The notes below the pieces were generated by a model that saw nothing but the letters and a program-made list of their open reading frames with translations, had not been told where the DNA came from and did not search any database. The translations under genes and the position numbers were made by a program. DNA of 64,000 nt. Source: Aselliscus stoliczkanus. Its lineage: Eukaryota; Chordata; Mammalia; Chiroptera; Hipposideridae. Within the stretch, counting starts at the first letter, position 1, and every line of letters starts with the position of its first letter. Below are positions 36,961 to 47,177 of the stretch, one piece after another. Where the stretch lies: the NCBI GenBank assembly GCA_033961575.1, contig CM066728.1, positions 107,588,852 to 107,652,851 of the forward strand, written 5' to 3'.

Positions 36961-39844
36961 GAAGAGGCAGAGAGGATGCTGAGCACAGGGACGCAGCCCT
37001 GGCTGGGTGGGTAGGTGGGGGTCCCAGCCAGCGAATAGCAGGAGCAGGCAGATCTCGCCATCATTTCATAGGGGTGCAGGGTGGGGGCGGCTATCTGTTG
37101 ACCAGGAGGAGCTGTCAGCATTGCTAGAAGAATGTACATCAGAGGTGGTTGCCAAACACGGTCCTCTACATAGAAAGGTTCCTTCCAGGGACAGACATAT
37201 ATATCCCTGCAAACTCTTCCTGTCTGTGCGTCTGTCTTCCCCTGCGACGACTGCCTTGGCTCAGATAGAAATCGGAGTTGACGGAAGGCAATGCGAGTTA
37301 TGTTTAATGCCGACCAAGTTCTGGTTCAAAACCCCCAGAGTGACAAATGATTGTTGCAGCTTGTTGTTAAGAAAAACAATCCTATGTCACGGTCGGCTTC
37401 TCCAGGAAAGCTCTGTCCTCATGGCCAAGTTTGGGAGCAGCAGTTATGAATTATAGTCAGTCTTCCTAAGAAGACACGGGAAGACAAGAGCAGGCTTTAA
37501 GTAGGGAAGATTTTTAACACCTAATTAGGATGCTAAATTAATGACTAATTAATGCCAGTTTATGGAAGAGAGGGCAACATTTATCATGCCCTATGTTGAG
37601 TGAGCAGTTCACCATTTCAGTTCAAGCCGAGAATTCCTTAAGTTGTGTATCACTTATAAAATAACTTTCTTGTCATGGCTGTGTTTATACCAAAGGAAAC
37701 ATGTATTTTTTTTCACCCCAAAGATTTTTATTCCTGTTTATTTTAAATAAAAAAGTAGTGTGAAATGTAACTGTCGGGCCACTTGAAACACAGATTTCCT
37801 TGCGTTCCTTTCTTGTAGAAACTTTGCCAGGAAATAGCAGTTGCTCCAGGGTGTCACACAGCCACACTAATCATTTGCATACTTACGGAACCAAGGGACG
37901 ATGAGCTGGTACCTGCCTTTACATGCGTCTAGCCTGTACACACTTTTCTTAATCGGGAGAAGATGGATGAGGCTAATCATTTTGTGCCTTTTATGAGTTG
38001 TACTAAGTTATTTGATGGTTTTAATGGCAAACAGCTGTGAGATCCCTGCTGAGAGCAAAGGCTTTAGTCTCCTGGGTGGTAAAGCTTGTCTCTGTCCAAA
38101 AAAAGTTTTTGAGATGTTCAGAAGTTGGGAATAATAAGCCTATGTTCTTCACTGCTGTTTCCTTTTTGAATTATTTCTTCACCATGTCTGGAGAGAACAA
38201 AACAGAAGCATGCAGTGCAGTGGCAGTGGGACCCCAATGAATATATGTGCGTTCATGGAAACTTGGGCATAAGCTTTAGAGGGTTCATGGACCTTCTGAA
38301 ACCCCATCCATAGCTTTGCAGTAAGAAATCTTGCTTCAGAGTCACTTTAAACTCTTGATGAGGGACAAATGTTCAAGCCAACCACCTTTTCCCTGTACTA
38401 TATGAAATTGCTCAAAATAACACATGCCAGGTCTTTGAGACTATGTCAAATGGCCCTGATGTTTGAGGGAACTGCTTAACTGGACCGTTACATAGTTTTT
38501 ATTAACTTGGTGATTATTTTTAATGATTCCATATGTCTTTTTGTTTGCTTTTGGTTATAAAATCATTGAAATTGAGGCTTTGCGTCTGCTACATGAGTGT
38601 CCAGCCAAAGGTATACATGCATTCTGTGACATAAACAAGTAACCATGAACTCTAGAGGTAACTAAGATGAGAAACTAATCCCTAAGAAGAGGTTTGGATT
38701 ACAAATCATATAGTCTGCAGGATAGAACAAGTCAATCAGTTTATGATATGTCCCAGTCAAGCAATCCATTTTTATAGTAGTTTGTGTATGAGAAAAGTAG
38801 TCCCACACTCTGCCGTCACTCCTCCATAATTCTCGATTCTAAAATTATACCAAGTTTGTATTTTAAAATGCTTCTGAGATTGTTGCTATAGTTACTCAGA
38901 CAAAATGCCTAGGGTATAATTATAACACCGAGATGACAAATTTTTAGTGTTAAATAATTTTTAAATATATATTACGGTGTCTAACAAATTGCACTCCACC
39001 AGAATACAAAGTGTGTCATGTGGAACCTTGTACATTTCTGCCCACCTGCATCTATTTGCAAATTTAGATCGAGAAAGTGAACCATTTTCTTGAGTCCTAA
39101 GATGAGTATCCATAAGTGCTTTAAGTTGTTTATATTGTCTGTAGATACTGTTGTTGACAACACAGACACTTTCCCATATGTCCCAAGCATCCTTTTAAAA
39201 TTGAGATGCAGAAGTTTTGTTGAAAATTACTGCTTTTCTTCACTCTGCCTGCTGCCTTGTAGAAATGATCTGCCATCGATGGGGGGCGATCTGCTATCTA
39301 ATTCCTGTACACGTTGGTTGCATCATAAAGGTAAATTCAACAGGTGAGGAGTAGCTCAATGGGAAGCAGTTTGAAGAAGCAGTTTTTGGTACACTTGATC
39401 ACTATATCACTTATTTCATTGGTGTATTTGTCAGGTCCTGGTTGTCTATATATAACATGAATTTCTAATAGCAAGTGAAGGAGAAAAAAAGTTAAGTAAG
39501 CTAGAATATACTTAGCGAAACTTTTCACTTTCAGTGAGACTACCCCAGACTTATTTTGATTCAGAATTTAAGCCAAACAGAACAAAGCCAATGAAAATTG
39601 GATCCAAGAGAAGGTCGTGTACAAGAAATGATTTATTGTAACATACTGGTATTGACACAATTACTTTCTGCTGTCTGAAGGTTCTAGAACAAGGAAACCT
39701 GGCTCTGAGTTTCCCAGACTATTTTGAAGCCAGGCAACTTCAAAGACATGTTATATTTCTCCTGGTCCATGACATTTAAAATGGGATTAACCCAACAGTG
39801 GGTTCAAGAAAACAAAAATTTTCTCAAAGGAATTGCTGTTGTCT
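36961..39844. other. Repeat-poor flank of the CpG island
   Basis: AT-rich and free of recognisable repeats. A 149-codon frame (37007-37456) starts in the island shore and has no known domain. An AT-rich block with several TAATTA/CTAATTA cores at 37518-37560 could be regulatory. Confidence 0.45.
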
Positions 39845-39879
39845 TTTTTTTTTCCTCCCTTCTTTTTTTTTTTTTTTTG
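39845..39879. repeat. Poly-T / CT-rich tract
   Basis: Two T runs separated by a short CCTCCC interruption. No retroposon body was recognised beside it. Confidence 0.85.
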
Positions 39880-41929
39880 TCCAAGATTAATGGCTGTTTG
39901 ACAGAAGCAAAGATGGACTCACTCTATTTTCCTTTCCTAAGTTTTAAAATATATTGGCAGTACTGTTGCACTTGGAAAAAATAAAACCATTCTGTTATTT
40001 ATTCTTTGCCCCCCAAACATATTGGAATTGTTTGCCTGATTAATACTGAAAATCGCTGTATTTTAAAAGAGACTAAATTTTTTAGGGGGTGAATTTCTTT
40101 TATTTCTGGAAGGCCATGAACTCACTAATCTTATATCTTTCCATATTTCATTCATTATCTGTCACTGTATCTCTGTGGAATTGGCTAACTGGAGTTCATG
40201 TAGAATGATGAGGAAGTATATGCTGGAACAATTTTATTTCATGTTGCATTTCTGTGTACATTTGAGAGTAGATCACATTACTGCAATAGGTAATTCAATT
40301 ACAGATATGTATGATAAGTAAGCAGGAGAGTGATGCTATCAGAGACAAATTCTCCTGGGGAAATTACACTGGATTTGCTGAGATGTGAAATTAAAGACGT
40401 TGTAGGCAAGTGACAATCAGGATTGAGCAAGGACAAATTGTTCACAGGACACAGAGCCTCTTTTCAGTCAGTTCAAATTCATCCAACACTTGGCAACAAT
40501 ATATGATGTGCCTATGTAGAGAAATGGAGAGCCGTCCGCCCCCGAAAAAGAAAAAGTCAAGAAAAATTCTCCTGTTTTCTGTGAATTTCTTGTAGAACCA
40601 TAAAAAGGCTAGTGTTTGGCTAAAACTTCTCAGACGAGGTGTGTTCTCACAAGTGGAGTCTAGATAAAGTTCCACACAAAGAACTGACCTTTCTATAAAA
40701 ACAACTGGAGATGTGACACATATTGGTTAGGACTTCCCAAGCTCCTCCTTCAGCACCAAGGACTGCTCAAGGACGCTATGGAAAGAGTGCATGGGAGGCC
40801 AGGGACATTTATGGTTGGATAACCAGCAACCAAATAGATTTTAGAATCACAACAGCTTCTGTGGTTATGTACAGGACCGAGATTTGGACCTCCTGTAAAA
40901 CGTTACCGATTGTAAAGCTGAGGATTGTCATCTGTGACTGGTGGCATACAGCAAAAAAAGTTACTCTGGATGTCACACTTCCTGTGTTCAGCAGATACTC
41001 TAATTGAGCCACTGTTCATGCCAGTTAACATACAAGGATGAACTGAGTAAGGATTTGCTTCTAAGATGTCTGTCATGTAAATTCCCATGTGCTGTAGCTG
41101 TGGCCTTGACTTTCTAAGAGAGTTCTAGAAAGCTGGGTAGAATAAATACGAAAAGCCCACGGTTTAATAGAGCTGCTTGCCTAACTGGGCAGGGGGTCTG
41201 GACAGGCCTGTACCTTGAATGAAGCGCTCACTGGCAATGGACTAGTCCCCAGGGGCAGGCCCGCCTACTGTGTTGGAGAGATGTCAGCAGTGTGGACGGA
41301 TTTCTAGCCAGAGTCAGGCAGCTGGACAGGGGTGGTGTGGGTAACAGCAGTTGACCGTGGCAAAACTCTCCCTGTGTGACTCAGAGGTCAGACAGAGGTC
41401 CGCTGAGGGCCCTGCCCGGAGTATGTGGGTGGAGTATGTGAGCAGAGATGGTGGCTCAGTTAGAATCCACATCTGCATGAGTCTGTGGGTCCTTACAGAG
41501 ACAGGTCCTCAAGAAGATGGAGCGGGGTAGTTGTGGCAGAGACAGGCAGCAGGGCAGGATGTCTCTACAGGAGTTGTTAGGATGTTTGGGTACCAGGATA
41601 GGGCCTCAGGAATGATGACACAAAACACATTACGAGCATGAAGGTGTGACCTGGAGAACAGGTGAGGAACTAGGACAGAGGGCTGCAGTGATAGAACTGA
41701 GCACGGGGGGCTAGCTCCTGTGACGGTGGGTCCAAAGCTGAAGTGCAGGACGGTCCTTGGGCCTGGGACCTGCAGTGGGGACTGAATCGATTCAGCTGAG
41801 GGGAGCTGTGCATTTGAGGTTGGGAAATGGGGGCAGGCATGTGGGGTCATGGCCCGCTGAGATGGCCTGGCCGCTGTCCCCCCCCGCCCCCCCCCAGTCC
41901 TTCCACCTTCCTTCCCTGCCTTTGCGTGT
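39880..41929. other. No gene recognised; repeat-poor
   Basis: Contains an RE1-like motif at 40749-40769 and a poly-C run at 41878-41896. The 180-codon minus frame at 41509-42051 overlaps an L2 fragment and mirror frames, and looks non-coding. Confidence 0.4.
40749..40769 (+). promoter_or_regulatory. RE1/NRSE-like motif
   Basis: The left half TTCAGCACC is exact. The right half GGACTGCTCA differs at several bases from the canonical GGACAGCGCC. Overall 17 of 21 positions match the REST/NRSF consensus, but one mismatch (A to T in the GGACAG core) falls at an important position, so binding is doubtful. Confidence 0.3.
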
Positions 41930-42280
41930 CCCCTTCCTTTTACTTGGAATGCTCCTTTGTTTTCCTTGGTGGCTCCCTGCTTCCAGATGGTGTTGCTTTG
42001 GGGGCTTTCGCTCAAGTGTCCCCTCTTCAGAAAGGCACCTGCAAACCACACAGTCCAAAACCACTCCCTCCCTCTGTCCTGTCTTCCTTCAGCCTCCTTT
42101 TTCTCCTCCTGTCATTTTGCACCACCCACCACACTATTTATTTCTTGAAGTCTTACACCAGTAGAGGCTGTAAGCTTAGGAGACAGAAAAGACTGTCATT
42201 GTGTGACTCTCGTCCCTTGATAGTCCCCGGCACCTGTGCGGCCATCAGCCCAGTGTAATGGGTGAAGGAGTCAGCAAGTG
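41930..42280 (+). mobile_element. L2 LINE 3'-end fragment, sense
   Basis: 'ttacttggaatgctcctttg', 'cgctcaagtgtcccctcttcagaaaggcacctg' and 'cacactatttatttcttgaag', followed by a 'ctgtaagctt' block, are in L2 3'-end order (trade-mark 'tggaatgctcttcc...tcaggtctcagctcaaatgtcacctcctcagagaggcc'). Confidence 0.7.
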
Positions 42281-42859
42281 CCTTTATATGGTATATTAAT
42301 AGTATACAAGACTGCAGTGTAATATTCTAGAAAAAGGACTGTGGCTGAAACAAGATTTTGGGGGGCTAACCATGGGAACTAAGCACTATTCTTTACATGA
42401 AGTAAAGTGTTTCAAGTATCCCAAATGGATTTATAGCCTAGTCTTAAAATAGAAATGTGTTTGTAAGTCAAAGGCTGTACATGTCACATACGCTAACTCA
42501 GGGCTCTTTGCACAGAAAGTAAATGTTTGGTAAATGCATTGATGACTTTGCTTGATTTAGACATCAGCATAAAACACTTCATGTGTATTAAAACATTATG
42601 TATATATCAAACATGAAAAGAACTGAACCTCAGGGAAGTTGTTTACTTATTTAAAACAGCACCCCTTCCCCTCTGCTCCCCTCTCCCATGCACACAAATT
42701 CCCGGAACATGTTCTATCCTTATAACGTATTTTCACACGTTACAGAGATTTTAGAAATTCTAGAGTATTTTAGAAATGTGGCAGGCTTTCTTATTTTATT
42801 TTGGAGATTAGGCCAATAAGCCTGTCACTTAGTTGAATTTATAGATTTAATAAGCTGAA
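42281..42859. other. No gene recognised
   Basis: AT-rich sequence without clear frames or repeats. Confidence 0.4.
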
Positions 42860-43285
42860 ACAGATGAGTGGATAAACAAAATGTGGTAAAGCCATAAAAT
42901 GGACCACTATTCAGCAATAAAAGGAGCGCCAGATCTATGCGGCAATACGTGTGGACTTCAAAGCATCACGCTCAGTGAAAGAAGCCAGTCACGAACAATC
43001 ACGTATCCTGCGGTTCCACTCATCTGACATGTCTAGGGAAAGGAAGCCCAGCAAGACTGAAAGCAGATTCGTGGTGGCCTGGGGCCAGAATGGGAACTGG
43101 CCATTCAAGGGGCAGGAGGCTGCTTGGGATGGAGGGAAATATTCCAACACCGGAGTGTGGAGCCGATCGCACAACTCTCCGTTTCCAAAAAATCGTTGAA
43201 TACTTAAAATTGTCGGATACTTAAAATGAGTCATTTTTATGGGATGTAACTTACACCTTAATAAAGTTGTTAAAAAAGTTAACCT
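42860..43285 (+). mobile_element. L1 LINE 3'-end fragment, sense
   Basis: 'gagtggataaacaaaatgtgg' near 42867, 'ggaccactattcagcaataaaaggag' near 42901, 'acgctcagtgaaagaagccag' near 42967, 'gtggtggcctggggccagaat' near 43071 and the terminal 'acttacaccttaataaag' near 43249 make a nearly complete old L1 3' UTR, ending in the polyadenylation region. Confidence 0.85.
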
Positions 43286-44319
43286 AGGCCATAACCTCTA
43301 ACGTTCAAGTGCGTCAAATGGCCAGTGGCCTAAACGAAGCCTCCTGCCTTTCCAGGGAGCTGGAGTCTGGATCTCCAGGGCACCGGATGCGGAGATGAGT
43401 AGCTTTCCTTTGACACTGAGGCACCTTCTGGGAAGTGTGTCAGAGCTGTGATCTCTATAAGGGACACAAGCAAACTCTGGTTGCTTCCAGATGAGACCAC
43501 ATCGCCGAATTTAATCAACCCATGAAACATCAGCCAGCCTAGCCACGCAGTGTTTGGTCCACCCTGATTCCCACTCATTTCTTAGAGTGTGCTTCCCTTC
43601 TGCCACTTTTGCTGTTCCAGAGGCAGAGCGGGGGGGGTGGTGGCAGGGGGAGGGACACATGTTGGCCTCCTTAGAACTGAGGGGTCTGGGACTCCCAAGC
43701 AATGGGTGCCGCTTTCCTGTGATGGGAGAGGGTCATGATGCCTGCATCTGTGTCCTGGGACACCTTCTCAGTGGGGCATTGGCCTCAGCAGGTGAGGCGG
43801 GTGACTTGTCACAGCAGACCCAGTGGTAGAATGCAGATTTTCACGTGCCCAGAGCCTGAGCACGGAAAGGGGATTGTGTTCTTTTTCTGCCTCAGAAGAG
43901 GGAGAGTCACAGAATCACTTCTAGCTCTTTCTGTCGTGCCTTGGCATGCTTTGCCACTAAAGTACAAGCTGAAATTAGGCTGTGGGTTGCGATACATATG
44001 AATTGCCTGTAATTGCCTTGCTCTTTGACTGCTGTCTCTGGGTGGAAGCCAGTGCCTTGCGTTCTCCCCTCGTGTTTATTGCGACTTCCATCTGTTTAGT
44101 GTGTTAAAAAATCCTCTCTGCCTCCTGCCTTGGGGCTTCCTCAGCTCTCTCTCCGGCACCTTGCTCTCCCCACACCAGTTGGTGTCCACATGGTGACTCT
44201 CCGTGGGAGTCTTTACTTTGGCGCAGACAGCCTGAGCTCCACATACCCCCGATGTGGCTTTCAGAAGCCGACTGGGACCCGCCAGCCTTCGGTGCTCCTA
44301 TGCCTCTCTCCATTTAGTA
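43286..44319. other. No gene recognised
   Basis: Moderate-GC unique-looking sequence with short mirror frames only. Confidence 0.4.
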
Positions 44320-44324
44320 AACAA

Positions 44325-44520
44325 GTACAGCAAAACCTTGGATTGCGAGTAACATTTGTGAGTGTTCCACAAGACAAGAAAATATTTGTAATACATTGTA
44401 ACGTGGTAAACGAGTGATGTCTTGCAATACCAGTCGTTTGTTTCCGGAACGAATTCTGCTCGCAAACCAAGATATTGCTGTATTCTGATTCAGTCCTGTG
44501 ATGTTTTGGGCAATGTTTTT
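44325..44520 (-). mobile_element. Tigger/mariner-type DNA transposon relic
   Basis: 'cagcaaaaccttggattgcgagtaac' (44329-44354), 'aacgtggtaaacgagtgatgtcttgcaatacc' (44400-44431) and 'tgctcgcaaaccaagatattgctgta' (44457-44482) form a partly self-complementary unit: the first and last segments are inverted copies of each other. This is typical of a TcMar-Tigger non-autonomous element. The right part may extend beyond the inner repeat. Strand is arbitrary. Confidence 0.6.
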
Positions 44521-44866
44521 GGCAAGCGTTTTTGACAATGTCTAATTTCTTCAGTCCTTGCAGTTGTATGCAAAAATGGAGACTGACAGTGTTTTAAATT
44601 CTAGTGCACCAGTCATATTGACCCCTCACCAACATAATTATTCAGAATTTGCCTCCTCCCAAACTTGCAGCCTAACCTAGACATAAATTAAGACTAAAAC
44701 TTATAAAATGACCATGTTTTTCTATCACCAGTCCTAAATTATTACTCACCCTTGGTCAGTGGTCAAATGTTATTTATCAGGTTGCGTTAATACTTCCATT
44801 AACATTTCCTTCTGCGTATTAGATGACAAAGGAGAGGGTGACATTTTAATTTTTGTTGTCACTTTT

Positions 44867-44974
44867 TTTTTTTTTTTTTTTTTAAGGCAGTGTCACTGGC
44901 CCTCATATGTGGGACCCGAACCGGGGCGCTGGTGTCCCAAGCCAGCTCTTAACTACCGCGCCACTCGGCCGGCC
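44867..44974 (-). mobile_element. tRNA-derived SINE, full length, with target duplication
   Basis: In minus orientation the element starts GGCCGGCCGAGTGGCGCGG, has an A-box-like region, a near-perfect B box GGTTCGGGTCC (+ strand 44912-44922), a short tail (CACATATGAGGGCCAGTGACACTGCC split across 44885-44911) and a poly-A tail (T17-20 on +). It is flanked by an exact 15-bp duplication TTTGTTGTCACTTTT (44852-44866 and 44975-44989). The body is about 91 bp, shorter than most mammalian tRNA SINEs. The tail resembles bat VES-type SINEs. The intact duplication suggests fairly recent insertion. Confidence 0.8.
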
Positions 44975-45026
44975 TTTGTTGTCACTTTTGATGGTTTAAA
45001 TTTGTCAATAAAATACTGATTAGGTT

Positions 45027-45028
<2 letters not shown>

Positions 45029-45075
<47 letters not shown>
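45029..45075. repeat. (GT)n microsatellite
   Basis: About 23 uninterrupted GT units, only about 40 bp beyond the SINE target duplication. Likely polymorphic. Confidence 0.98.
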
Positions 45076-45077
<2 letters not shown>

Positions 45078-47143
45078 ATTTGGTTTGTTTGCTTTCTTTT
45101 TCACCGAGTCAATGTTCTCCAGATTTCAAGGAGAACTACTTAAGTATTCTACTAAACCGATTGGTTACACGATTAGAGAACTTTCCGTGTTGCCAGGACA
45201 TATATTCACTTTTGAGACACAAAAAATGAGAAAAGGATGCACTTTCTCTTGTTGTAAGGCCTTGTTCAGAGTAATTGCTGATTTGTATTGGATCCGATAG
45301 CTGGAGTTAATCATAATTAAAGTAACACATAGTATTATATACACAGTTATTGAAGACATTGCCCTCAGTGGGGAAAATGTATTATTAGACTATTACTTTT
45401 GATGAGTTTTACTCTTTTCTACGCATTTCCTTTTCTGGGAAAGATCCAATGTTAACAGCAGGTGTTGCTTTCGGATTCTCTAAAATGTGTAGGACCCTAA
45501 CTTTCTTGGGGCAGTCTGGAACCCAGGGACAGGCCTGGAAGGCGGGCTTCACAGCCTGGGGCCTAAATGTGCGGTCCCTTCTTGTTCGCTGCGCCTCCTC
45601 ACCGCTTGTCCTTCTGGATTATAAATTGGGGGATCTTTGACAGCATGTCGGCGAAGGAAAACTCCTTTAAAGTTTAAGCTAGGAGTTAAAGGTGGACATT
45701 TCATTTCTTTTTAATATTTCTGCACTGTAAATATAGAAGAAAGATCATGTTTTACAGAGGTTTAGTGCCCAGATATTAAACCTTTGCCTGAGGTAAGGTG
45801 ACCAGATGTCCAATGTGGAAAGAATACTGGACTTTGGATTTCTGTCCTTCCTGATAAGGCTGCTCCTCAAATGTCCTTTGATTACTTTTTTTCTCTTTAT
45901 TTTCCCCCATATCCGTGGGATTCTCCATTTCTCCTTCCTTATCATTATCCTCCACTGGCCAGTTTTGCTGCTAATCCAGCAGACTTTTAATTATGTTCCT
46001 TCTTCACCAGAAAGTTTTGAGTCAAGCCCATCTCAAAACGTCTTCTAATTGACCCCTTATTTCTAAGAAGGCCCAGCTCAGTCTGTTTCCCTTCCCTTCT
46101 TTTTTCCAATGTGCACCCTCTCCCACCCCCCACCCCCCATGTAAAACGGGATTTGCTTGCTTTCTTATCTATATCTGATACTCTCTGGCGTCTCCAGTAT
46201 CTGGCTGCATGCTCTGGGTATGCAGAACTGCTCCTCTGAATGACAGGGACCCCCACAGACCTGCGCTTTTGCCCAGAGACGTTCCTGGGCTGCTTCATGT
46301 TGGCTCATGTAGCCCAGATCTCATCTAGGTCAGTTACGAGTATGACAGGAATGTGATGGCTATTGAGTTACATCCCAACATTTGTTTCACATTTGATGGT
46401 GCTCTGGAGCTGGGAAAAGCACACATCTGCTTCTCAGGTAATGGAGGAGTTCGGCCAGGCAGTCGGAACCCTTTCATTCCTCATTCTTGCCTCAAGCCAG
46501 GGAAGAGCCGAAGCCTGGGAGCTATGCCTCTCAAGGCTGTCCCTCCTCTCCACCTCTAAGTCACTCTCACTTCCTTGGCCCCTGGTTATACCACAAAGGT
46601 GGTGCTGGGCAGGAGGGGATACCTGAACTCGGGCTGGAGCTGAAAGCATTGCCCGTTCGACTTATCCAGCCCTGTTGTTGTTTTGTTTTGGTTTTTACAA
46701 TGCACATCTTAAACTAGTGTTTTCCTTCCACTTTCTATACTGAAAAATGCCGCCCTTGAATGTAAATTGTGCAGTGGTTAGGGGGATGGAGGGCTGGGGG
46801 TGGAGCTCTGCGAGTCCACTCAGGGCATGATGACTGTCATGGCTTTCCAAGCAGACTGCACAGCCAGGCCTGAAGCCACATTTACTGTTTGTCTGTCAGG
46901 CGTGATGAAATCCCTTGGTCGGATTACCAGCTCGCGAAAAGAAATCATTTAGAAAACTGCAAGCTGGCAAGCAACAATTGCAAAGATTCGTTCACTCAAA
47001 AGCTTACACCTGCAAATATTATTTAACTTTGAACATGTTTTCCAGGCCCATCTGCTGCGTTTCCGTCGCAGGGAGGCTTGTCTTGGTAGAGAGGGAAGCC
47101 CTTGAAAGTACGCAGCGGGGATCTTAGGGACACGCCCCAGGAT
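45076..47143. other. No gene recognised
   Basis: Mixed sequence with no repeat that I can name and only short frames (up to 103 codons) lacking known motifs. Confidence 0.4.
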
Positions 47144-47177
47144 GATATCCGAAGGGTCGTGATATCCGAAGGGTCGT
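47144..47177. repeat. Exact 17-bp tandem duplication
   Basis: GATATCCGAAGGGTCGT occurs twice head to tail (47144-47160 and 47161-47177) with no mismatch, so it is a recent small duplication. Confidence 0.95.

Noticed and set aside
37007..37456. 149-codon + frame in the island shore
   Set aside because: Tempting because it follows the island, but no similarity is recognised, and it could be intronic. Conservation would be needed to call it.
45760..45850. Possible old repeat beginning 'aaggtgaccagatgtcc'
   Set aside because: The start resembles a known transposon end, but the similarity fades within 30 bp. Too weak to call.
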